The translations under genes and the position numbers were made by a program. The notes beneath the pieces are model-generated. The model did not search any database and had not been told where the DNA came from. It worked only from the letters and a program-made list of their open reading frames with translations. 22,168 nucleotides of DNA from Scybalousia_A sp964626385 (GTDB lineage: Bacteria > Bacteroidota > Bacteroidia > Bacteroidales > P3): contig CAZVEO010000035.1 in the NCBI GenBank assembly GCA_964626385.1, positions 1 to 22,168 on the forward strand, in the 5' to 3' direction. Shown here piece after piece: positions 7,485 through 14,541 of this stretch (positions are counted from its first letter, which is position 1; every line of letters begins with the position of its first letter).

Positions 7485-8486
7485 ATGGCATTTAATTTAA
7501 GAAACAGAAATTTTTTGAAGTTGTTGGATTTTACTCCAAAAGAAATTCAATATATGTTGGACTTGGCTCGCGACCTTAAAAGAGCAAAATACGCAGGTAC
7601 AGAAAAACCTGCATTGACAGGCAAAAATATTGCTTTGATATTTGAAAAGACTTCCACTCGTACAAGATGTGCCTTTGAAGTTGCCGCTCATGACCAAGGC
7701 GCTCAGGTTACTTATCTTGGTCCTTCTGGTTCTCAAATAGGCGTTAAAGAGTCTATGAAAGATACTGCAAGAGTGCTTGGACGTATGTATGATGGTATAG
7801 AGTACAGAGGATTTGAGCAAAAAATAGTTGAGGAATTGGCTGAATATGCAGGCGTGCCTGTATGGAATGGACTAACAAATGAGTTCCACCCTACACAGAT
7901 TTTGGCTGACTTTCTTACTATGTCAGAACACGTTGACAAGCCTCTTAATCAAGTAAGTTATGCCTACATAGGAGATGCTCGTTATAATATGGGTAATTCT
8001 CTTATGGTTGGTGGAGTAAAAATGGGTATGGATGTTAGAATCGTTGCTCCAAAAAAACTTCAACCTTCAAAGGAATTAATTGATACTTGCAAAAAAATAG
8101 CAAAAGAAACCGGCGCTACACTTACTATTACTGACGACGTAAAAAAAGGTGTGAAAGGTTGCGATTTCCTTTATACAGACGTTTGGGTATCTATGGGTGA
8201 GCCTGCTGAGGTTTGGAAAGAAAGAATTGATATGCTTAAACCTTACCAAGTAAACAAAGAAATGATGGAAATGACAGGCAATCCAAAATGCAAATTTATG
8301 CACTGCCTTCCTGCTTATCACAATTTGGAGACCCAAGTTGGAAGAGATGTTCATGCACAATTTGGACTTGACGGCATAGAGGTAACTGAGGATGTATTTG
8401 AGTCTGATGCTTCAATAGTATTTGACGAAGCAGAAAACCGTATGCACACAATCAAAGCCGTTATGGTTGCAACACTTGGCGACTAA
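7485..8486 (+). CDS. argF: Ornithine carbamoyltransferase
   Basis: A 333-aa cytoplasmic enzyme, full length for the family, that joins carbamoyl phosphate and ornithine to give citrulline. The carbamoyl-phosphate site STRTR is at 57-61 and HPTQ at 135-138. The ornithine-site SMG loop is at 236-238 and HCLP, with the reactive Cys275, at 273-276. The sequence follows classical proteobacterial-type OTC closely from end to end (FLKLLDFTP near the start, FDEAENRMHTIKAVMVATL at the end). It does not look like the N-acylornithine transcarbamylase that many Bacteroidota use for arginine synthesis. It stands alone between its own promoter and a strong terminator, with no other arg or arc genes nearby. 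Anabolic (ArgF) and catabolic (ArcB) forms cannot be separated here. Confidence 0.95.
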   Translation: MAFNLRNRNFLKLLDFTPKEIQYMLDLARDLKRAKYAGTEKPALTGKNIALIFEKTSTRTRCAFEVAAHDQGAQVTYLGPSGSQIGVKESMKDTARVLGRMYDGIEYRGFEQKIVEELAEYAGVPVWNGLTNEFHPTQILADFLTMSEHVDKPLNQVSYAYIGDARYNMGNSLMVGGVKMGMDVRIVAPKKLQPSKELIDTCKKIAKETGATLTITDDVKKGVKGCDFLYTDVWVSMGEPAEVWKERIDMLKPYQVNKEMMEMTGNPKCKFMHCLPAYHNLETQVGRDVHAQFGLDGIEVTEDVFESDASIVFDEAENRMHTIKAVMVATLGD

Positions 8487-8510
8487 AATGCTAAATTAAT
8501 AGATACAACG

Positions 8511-8550
8511 ATATAATAAGAGTAAGTCTTACGACTTACTCTTATTATAT
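8511..8550. terminator. Bidirectional terminator between argF and the btuF-like gene
   Basis: A perfect 18-bp inverted repeat (8511-8528 with 8533-8550) closes a TTAC loop. The outer part of the stem is A/T-rich on both strands, so the hairpin can end argF (stop at 8486) and, from the other side, the long minus-strand run ending at 8565. Confidence 0.85.
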
Positions 8551-8564
8551 TTATAACAAGATAT

Positions 8565-9455
8565 TTAATTTTGGTATATTGTTTTTGAGATAGATTCTAT
8601 TAAAGAAATACTGCGTGGAGTCTGACTATCCATACCATCTATACCTATAACTTTGTGATTTTTTACTGCTTGAAGTTGGTTATAAGGAGAGGTATTGCAA
8701 AAACTTTCTACATCAGCGGTGCGAATAAAAATGAAATCAGGCTCGTTTTTAAACAATTGTTCTTTTGTGAAAGTCCAGTTAATACTGTTTTTTGCAATAT
8801 TATCTGCTCCTGCCAAAGCAAACATTTCATCTATATAAGTGTCCTTACCTGAAGAAAAATCTCCACTCGCTCCATAACCTACAACATAATATACTTTGGG
8901 TTTATCCCCTTTTTGCATATTTTGAATTTTTTGACTTTTTTGAGATACTTTTTTCAATCTTTGCTTGCAGTCTTCTATTATACTATCAGCCTCAGATTCT
9001 TTTTCTAACAATTGCCCCAAAATACTTATTACCTTATACATTCCTTCTATTTTATTGCTTTCTCTAAAAGATATTATCGGTAAGCCTGCATTTTCTATTT
9101 GAGAAAAAAGTTTTTTTGGTAACATTGAAGAAGTAATAACCACATCTGGGCTAAGACTAATTATTTTTTCTATATTTGGATTGCTGACTCCTCCTATGCT
9201 CTGTATTTTTTTTACACTAGAAGGATAATCACAAAAATCAGTCCTTGCTATTAATCTATCCTCACAGCCCAAATCACAAATTATTTCCGTAACCTGTGTA
9301 GAAACAGAAACAATGCGGGTATTATGTTTTTTCAATGGATTTTTCTGAGATACCACATAGTTATCTGCCCCCATAAGAGGAGTTATCTCTTTCTTGCAAG
9401 CCCATAACAAAACAACAATAGAGGCTATTAGACTAATAAAAATTATTCTTTTCAT
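8565..9455 (-). CDS. BtuF-like periplasmic-binding lipoprotein of an ABC importer
   Basis: A 296-aa lipoprotein of the helical-backbone class III substrate-binding family (PF01497 type), which serves uptake of cobalamin, heme or iron-siderophore. The signal peptide ends in lipobox LWAC with Cys20. The family pattern is clear: RIVSVSTQVTEIICDLG opens the first lobe, TDFCDYP resembles cobalamin-binding members, and SGKDTYIDEMFALAGADNIA lies in the second lobe. I start at ATG 9455; an upstream TTG (9461) would add only two residues. It lies 15 bp after the rseP-like gene. No permease, ATPase or TonB receptor is in the window, so it is an orphan here. Cobalamin is a guess from the CDYP segment; other ligands remain possible. 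Confidence 0.85.
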   Translation of the reverse strand: MKRIIFISLIASIVVLLWACKKEITPLMGADNYVVSQKNPLKKHNTRIVSVSTQVTEIICDLGCEDRLIARTDFCDYPSSVKKIQSIGGVSNPNIEKIISLSPDVVITSSMLPKKLFSQIENAGLPIISFRESNKIEGMYKVISILGQLLEKESEADSIIEDCKQRLKKVSQKSQKIQNMQKGDKPKVYYVVGYGASGDFSSGKDTYIDEMFALAGADNIAKNSINWTFTKEQLFKNEPDFIFIRTADVESFCNTSPYNQLQAVKNHKVIGIDGMDSQTPRSISLIESISKTIYQN

Positions 9456-9470
9456 AAGCAAAATAACGTA

Positions 9471-10853
9471 TTAGAATTTACCTGTTAACCAACGTACCAA
9501 ATCATTTCCATTAGCATAAATCAAAAGCGCAAACAACAATATCATTCCTACCATTTGAGCTCTCTCCATAAATTTTTCGTTTGGTTTTTTGCGAGTTATC
9601 ATTTCCCAAAGAGTAAATACCATATGTCCTCCGTCCAAAGCTGGAATAGGCAAAATATTCATAAAAGCCAAAATTATGGATAAAAATGCTGTCATATTCC
9701 AAAATATATGCCAATTCCACTGAGAAGGGAACAGAGAACCTATTGCTCCAAAGCCTCCTATTTGGGTAGCACCTTCTTTGGAAAAGACAAGCTTAAATTG
9801 TTTTACATACGATACCAAAGTACCTATACCTTGTGATATTCCTTTTGGTATAGATTCAAAAAAGCCGTAACTCTTATGTTCTACATTTAAATCTGAGGAA
9901 AAATCTTTTTGATATGCTCCTATTTTTCCATTATTATCCAAAGGAATTTTTACAGTTTGCAATTGCTTGTTACGATAGAATTTTACCTCAACCATATTGC
10001 CTGCATTACGTGTAACCATATTGGCAAATTCTGAGAAAGATAGTGTTGGCTTATCATTTAGGGCTACTATACTATCTCCTATTTGCATACCAAACTTTTG
10101 TGCCAAAGAACCTTCTATAAAACCTCCTATGACAAAAGGAAATCTTGGTATAGCAAATTGTTTTTCACCATTACCTATCATTTGTTTGGCAAAGTCTTCC
10201 GGCAAAGTTATTGTTTCTTTTTTTCCTTGTCGCAATACGACTATTTTTTTCCCATTATTAAGCAATATTTCATTTAATGCGTCCTTTATCTCCCAAGTGT
10301 TTTTGCCATCAACAGAAATTATTTTATCTCCATTTTTAAAACCATATTTAAGAGCAGTTGTATTGTAATCATAACCATAAGGAGTATTTTGTATCGGCAA
10401 ATGGTCAGTACCCCAATGAAACATTATAAGAGAATAAATAACAAGAGCGGCTATAAAATTAACCAACACTCCGCCCGAAACAATGAACAATCTTTGCCAA
10501 GCTTTTTTGCTACGATATTCCCAAGGTTGTGGCTCGGAGGAAAGTTTGCTACTATCTGTATTGTTTTCGTCTATCATTCCCGCTATAGAACAATAACCAC
10601 CAAAAGGCAACCATCCTATACCCCATTCTGTATTATCTGGGTATTTTTCAAACTCCTCTGGAGATTTCTTGGAAAAGAAAGAAAAATGCCATTTACCATT
10701 ATATCTTTTAGCCCTTAAAAGAGAAAAATAAGGATTGAAAAACAAATAAAACTTTTCTACCCTTGTTTTAAATAAGCGAGCAAAACAATAGTGTCCAAAT
10801 TCATGTATTATTACAAGAAAGGATAAACTTAATAACAATGCTATAATCTTCAT
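9471..10853 (-). CDS. rseP: RseP-type site-2 intramembrane zinc metalloprotease
   Basis: A 460-aa inner-membrane protease that cuts substrates within the membrane. In the model family it cleaves anti-sigma factors and leftover signal peptides. The first helix holds HEFGH (residues 17-21) with the two zinc His ligands and catalytic Glu18. The third ligand is Asp407 in the C-terminal ALDGGH segment. Two PDZ-like regions fall in the periplasmic middle, around 155-230 and 235-310. Length and order match RseP. The start 32 bp after the sugar transferase stop suggests shared transcription. No anti-sigma gene is in the window, so its substrate is unknown. Confidence 0.93.
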   Translation of the reverse strand: MKIIALLLSLSFLVIIHEFGHYCFARLFKTRVEKFYLFFNPYFSLLRAKRYNGKWHFSFFSKKSPEEFEKYPDNTEWGIGWLPFGGYCSIAGMIDENNTDSSKLSSEPQPWEYRSKKAWQRLFIVSGGVLVNFIAALVIYSLIMFHWGTDHLPIQNTPYGYDYNTTALKYGFKNGDKIISVDGKNTWEIKDALNEILLNNGKKIVVLRQGKKETITLPEDFAKQMIGNGEKQFAIPRFPFVIGGFIEGSLAQKFGMQIGDSIVALNDKPTLSFSEFANMVTRNAGNMVEVKFYRNKQLQTVKIPLDNNGKIGAYQKDFSSDLNVEHKSYGFFESIPKGISQGIGTLVSYVKQFKLVFSKEGATQIGGFGAIGSLFPSQWNWHIFWNMTAFLSIILAFMNILPIPALDGGHMVFTLWEMITRKKPNEKFMERAQMVGMILLFALLIYANGNDLVRWLTGKF

Positions 10854-10885
10854 ATTTATTCTTTTATGTTGTCTTAAACAATATA

Positions 10886-12316
10886 TTACTTGCCTCGTCC
10901 CTGCACAATGATTATAAAAGTATAAAGCAAAATTTTAATATCAGTAGCCATGGACATATTTTCCAAATAAAGTAGGTCGTACTTTAATCTTTCTATCATT
11001 TCATCCACCGTCTCTGCATAACCAAACTTTACTTGTCCCCAAGAGGTCATACCAGGTTTTATTTTTTGTAACAATTTGTATTCAGGTGCTTTAACAACAA
11101 TTTTGTCTATGAAAAATTGTCTTTCAGGTCGAGGACCTACCATACTCATTTGTCCCAAAAATACATGGGCAAATTGTGGTATTTCGTCCAAACGTACTTT
11201 TCGCATAAACATACCAAAGGGAGTAATTCTTGGGTCATCATCTCCCAAAGAAAGCTGTGGTCCATGTTTTTCTGCATCTATGTACATAGACCTAAATTTA
11301 TACATTTTGAATGGTTTCCCGTTTTTTCCTATACGCTCTTGTCTATAGAATACAGGACCTTTAGAGGTAAATTTAACCACTATAGCCACTGCTATATATA
11401 CTGGCAATAAAATAATCATTGCTATCAATGAAGCAAATATATCAAAGATTCTCTTCATAGAAAATTCCCAAGGTTCCATCTGTTCTTGAGATATCCTAAC
11501 CAAAGGGACGGAAAATATAGCTTTCATTCTAATATTTCCTGTCAAAAGGTCTTTTCTATCCGAAGGTATATACATTTCCACATTTGGCTTTTGTATGGAA
11601 AAAATGATGTTATATATTTCGTTCTCATCATTTGAGTTGAGAACAATAATAACCTTTTCTATACTATAATTTTCTATAATTTGTCCTATCGTTGCAATAG
11701 AGCCTAAAAATCTAATACCTCCCGTTTGCTCCAAAACTTCTTTTTTCTTTCCATCAAGGGTTATATATCCATGAAAAGCAATACCAGAGGAAATTGCTTG
11801 TTGCTTGATTTCATCAGCAATTTGCATCGCCTTATTCTCGTCTGAAACAACTAAAAGAGAAGGGTATGTGAGTTTGCCTGTATGTACTTTGTGTACAGTT
11901 GCTGAGGTTATCAAAAAACGAGGAACATATGTAAGGAAAAAATGTAAAGAAAATAGTATAGTAAAAGAAAAATAATAGTTTTTATAGGTATGTACATAGT
12001 CATCCAAAAGAAAAGCAAAAAATATAATTATAACCCCTATAATACTAACAAGAAAAGTTTGTATTAAGTCTTTTAGACGAGAACGCTGATAAATATTTTG
12101 ATAAAAACCTTGTGCATAGTACAAAAACAACCAAAACATAGGTATAAAAATTATACCTTTTATAAAATTGCTATCACTAAATACTTGATTTATATCATAA
12201 AACAGAGCATGTTCTATGGATATTTTTCTAAATATAAAAAATATAACCCAGGCTAACAATGCACTACAAAAATCCGAGATAACATATTTGGCAACTTGAA
12301 GTTTCTTATTTAACAT
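10886..12316 (-). CDS. Polyprenyl-phosphate hexose-1-phosphate transferase (exopolysaccharide/capsule initiation)
   Basis: A 476-aa inner-membrane enzyme that transfers a sugar-1-phosphate to undecaprenyl phosphate, the first step of surface polysaccharide assembly. About four membrane helices fill residues 10-135. A Rossmann-like CoA-binding-type domain follows at about 150-260. The bacterial sugar transferase domain covers about 286-476, with its re-entrant helix, YRQERIGKNGKPFKMYKFRSM, the DE pair of RLDEIPQ (375-381) and PRPER (395-399). I place the start at ATG 12316, 17 bp after the preceding stop; a longer frame to 12484 would overlap the upstream gene and add 56 residues unlike the family. 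WcaJ/WbaP-type is the right class, but the sugar is unknown. No further glycosyltransferases are nearby. Confidence 0.9.
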   Translation of the reverse strand: MLNKKLQVAKYVISDFCSALLAWVIFFIFRKISIEHALFYDINQVFSDSNFIKGIIFIPMFWLFLYYAQGFYQNIYQRSRLKDLIQTFLVSIIGVIIIFFAFLLDDYVHTYKNYYFSFTILFSLHFFLTYVPRFLITSATVHKVHTGKLTYPSLLVVSDENKAMQIADEIKQQAISSGIAFHGYITLDGKKKEVLEQTGGIRFLGSIATIGQIIENYSIEKVIIVLNSNDENEIYNIIFSIQKPNVEMYIPSDRKDLLTGNIRMKAIFSVPLVRISQEQMEPWEFSMKRIFDIFASLIAMIILLPVYIAVAIVVKFTSKGPVFYRQERIGKNGKPFKMYKFRSMYIDAEKHGPQLSLGDDDPRITPFGMFMRKVRLDEIPQFAHVFLGQMSMVGPRPERQFFIDKIVVKAPEYKLLQKIKPGMTSWGQVKFGYAETVDEMIERLKYDLLYLENMSMATDIKILLYTFIIIVQGRGK

Positions 12317-12333
12317 TGCAAAAGTAGTGTATT

Positions 12334-13260
12334 TTAGTCGGGGAAGTGAATTATTTTTATGTTGTCTATATGAATGTATCCGTTTGTAATATTCTTTGTG
12401 TTGAAGGGTTGGAAATATATTTTGAACGGTTGATAAGAAATTTGCGACCAAACCTTTCCAAGAATTATATACATTTTTCTCCAACCAACAGCATCATTTT
12501 CTTTAAGTCTCATGGCACTAACATAGGTTTGTCTTGTAGTTGTTGAAGATATTCTACCGTAAATACCAATCTCAAAGGGTATGTTGGAATGATAATCTAT
12601 CTCTAATATCATAGCGTTAGTATTGGAGCAAACAACACTATCCTTTGATAAAATTTTATATTCATCCTCTGATGAGGTTGAATACATCGCAAGACAATTG
12701 TTACCATATTTTACGCTATCATTACTAATTATGGAAAAATATTTATTCTTATCTGTGCTATCTGCCACCACAGTCTCAAAAGGAGATAAACCATTTTCAA
12801 ATAAATAGTAAAATGATATATCAGCCTTATCCTTATCATACATTACTTCCTTTATTCCCATATCAATAACTTGTCCTGGCTTTAAGTCTACTTGCTCTGT
12901 ATAGTAAGTATAGAAACGATAATAATCTCTTGTAGCCGCCATACCGTTATACTTTACTCCCGGTTCTAAATCTATGGTGTGTTTACCCTCTTTGAGTATT
13001 GGAATACGTATGCCTGAACTATCTTTGGGCAAAGAATATGTTCCAAGATTTTTGCCATCTACAACAAGCCAAACATCAGTAATATCACTTGTAAGAAAAC
13101 CTTCCTGTTGTTCATAACTAAATTGAGGATTTTCTACAACTTTAAATCCTTTAACCTCTATATACGATGGAATTTCTTGCTCTCCCTCAAAATTATCACA
13201 AGAAACAAAAAGCAAAAGTGTTATAAAACAAAGTATAACTATATGATATAAATCTTTCAT
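12334..13260 (-). CDS. Conserved lipoprotein of unknown function
   Basis: A 308-aa protein with a signal peptide and lipobox FVSC (Cys21), so probably anchored in the outer membrane. Residues about 35-135 (ITDVWLVVDGKNLGTYSLP, then a VKYNGMAATRDYYRFY segment and PGQVIDMG) resemble a beta-sandwich or PEGA-like repeat that I associate with a family widespread in Bacteroidota. Residues about 145-308 look all-beta and resemble a carbohydrate-binding jelly roll; this is inference from strand pattern only. It lies between luxS (68-bp gap) and the sugar transferase (17-bp gap). The tight link with the latter suggests a role in surface glycan biology, but no function is established. Confidence 0.85.
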   Translation of the reverse strand: MKDLYHIVILCFITLLLFVSCDNFEGEQEIPSYIEVKGFKVVENPQFSYEQQEGFLTSDITDVWLVVDGKNLGTYSLPKDSSGIRIPILKEGKHTIDLEPGVKYNGMAATRDYYRFYTYYTEQVDLKPGQVIDMGIKEVMYDKDKADISFYYLFENGLSPFETVVADSTDKNKYFSIISNDSVKYGNNCLAMYSTSSEDEYKILSKDSVVCSNTNAMILEIDYHSNIPFEIGIYGRISSTTTRQTYVSAMRLKENDAVGWRKMYIILGKVWSQISYQPFKIYFQPFNTKNITNGYIHIDNIKIIHFPD

Positions 13261-13328
13261 TACTCTTTTTATCTTAATTATAATTTAACGTATTACTTAG
13301 TATTTTATTTTATAGTCAAAGTTTTCTT

Positions 13329-13811
13329 TTAGTTTTGTGGGTAAATTAGATTTTCCTTTTTTATATTAAGCAATACCTCATCTAAATACTTTTTGCTTTC
13401 CTTTTTTGCCAAAGATAAATTATGCAAACTATAATTACCACAATCCTTAGCAGTTGCTCCCGGTATATCTCCTTGATAAAGAGAAACAAATTCAAAAGTT
13501 TCTATCATTAAACTGACTATATCTTTACTTTCCAAATCTCCTTTCAATATAAGATAGTTTCCCGTCAAACACCCCATAGGTCCCCAATAAATGATTTTGT
13601 CTTTCCATTGTTTATGATTTCTTAGAAAAGTAGCAGCCAAATGTTCTATTGTGTGTATTGTACCGTTGTCTAATGCTGGTTCTCGGTTTGGTTCTTTCAT
13701 CCGAATGTCAAAGGTAGTAATAGTTTCTTTTCCAACGGTGTCTTTTCTTGAAACATATATACCTCTTAACAGTTTCTCGTGATTTATAGTAAAACTCGCT
13801 ATTTTTTCCAT
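13329..13811 (-). CDS. luxS: S-ribosylhomocysteine lyase LuxS
   Basis: A 160-aa cytoplasmic metalloenzyme that splits S-ribosylhomocysteine into homocysteine and DPD, the precursor of autoinducer-2. Metal ligands His53 and His57 (TIHTIEHL) and Cys124 (KDCGNY) are present, as are catalytic Glu56 and Cys81 (GPMGC). Arg37 is in the usual FDIR context. The segment after Cys81 reads LTGNY, whereas familiar LuxS proteins have R/QTGF/YY, so two neighbouring positions deviate. It starts 16 bp after mtnN, whose product makes its substrate, so the two form a functional pair. Confidence 0.95.
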   Translation of the reverse strand: MEKIASFTINHEKLLRGIYVSRKDTVGKETITTFDIRMKEPNREPALDNGTIHTIEHLAATFLRNHKQWKDKIIYWGPMGCLTGNYLILKGDLESKDIVSLMIETFEFVSLYQGDIPGATAKDCGNYSLHNLSLAKKESKKYLDEVLLNIKKENLIYPQN

Positions 13812-13827
13812 ACAGCAAAATATATTT

Positions 13828-14514
13828 TTATTTTAAGGTTTCTATAAATTGTTTCGTAAGGCTAAAAGAATTATCTGCCAAATCTGTCCAAAAATCTTTG
13901 TATTGATGTTGGCTATTGCCTTTTAATGGTATATCACTTATAATTCTAAACGAACAAAAAGGAATTTTTCTTACATAACATACTTGAGCAATGGCACAAC
14001 TTTCCATATCCACAGCTTTGGCTTGAGGAAAATGGTTTAAAATACTTAACATCTTTTCTTTGGTAGTTACAAACCAATCACCTGTAAGTATAAGCCCAGA
14101 ATGTATTTTTTTTGAATAATTCAACTGTGTTGCTGTTGATATTATATAATTGGGGGTGTCAAATTTCGCAGGCATACCTTGCACTTGTCCAAATTGATTT
14201 TCCTCTCCACAAAATACATCATGATAAGCCAATTGTGAAGATACAACAACATCCATAGGCTCCATAGATATATCCACTCCTCCTGCTACTCCTGTGGATA
14301 TAACCAATTGCGGCGAAAACATATTTATCATATTTTCCGTACCCATTGCAGCATTTACTTTGCCTATTCCACATTGCATAAGAATTATTTCATTACCACC
14401 TATTTTACCTATAGTATATTTGTAAACAGAGTTTGTCATCTCTTGCTTATTCTCCAAGAGGGAAACAATGGAGTTTAACTCTTTTTGCATTGCAACTATC
14501 AATCCTATTTTCAT
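13828..14514 (-). CDS. mtnN: 5'-methylthioadenosine/S-adenosylhomocysteine nucleosidase
   Basis: A 228-aa cytoplasmic enzyme (Pfs) that removes adenine from S-adenosylhomocysteine and methylthioadenosine, relieving inhibition of methyltransferases and supplying LuxS. Glu12 (AMQKE), Glu171 (DMES) and the catalytic Asp194 (ISD) are in place. GIGKVNAA and STGVAGG are the expected glycine-rich segments. Length is normal. It follows tamL by 27 bp and precedes luxS by 16 bp, giving an ordered two-step pathway in one transcript. Confidence 0.95.
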   Translation of the reverse strand: MKIGLIVAMQKELNSIVSLLENKQEMTNSVYKYTIGKIGGNEIILMQCGIGKVNAAMGTENMINMFSPQLVISTGVAGGVDISMEPMDVVVSSQLAYHDVFCGEENQFGQVQGMPAKFDTPNYIISTATQLNYSKKIHSGLILTGDWFVTTKEKMLSILNHFPQAKAVDMESCAIAQVCYVRKIPFCSFRIISDIPLKGNSQHQYKDFWTDLADNSFSLTKQFIETLK

Positions 14515-14541
14515 ATAATCTCTTTGCTTTAAATCAAAAAA

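Noticed and set aside
12319..12326. Minus-strand TACTTTTG, a perfect -7 element just before the sugar transferase ATG.
   Set aside because: It ends 2 bp before the start codon, so transcription would begin inside or after the ATG, and no -33 element is present.
12317..12484. Upstream extension of the sugar transferase frame (56 extra residues).
   Set aside because: It overlaps the 3' end of the lipoprotein gene and is unlike the family; ATG 12316 gives a normal N-terminus and a 17-bp gap.
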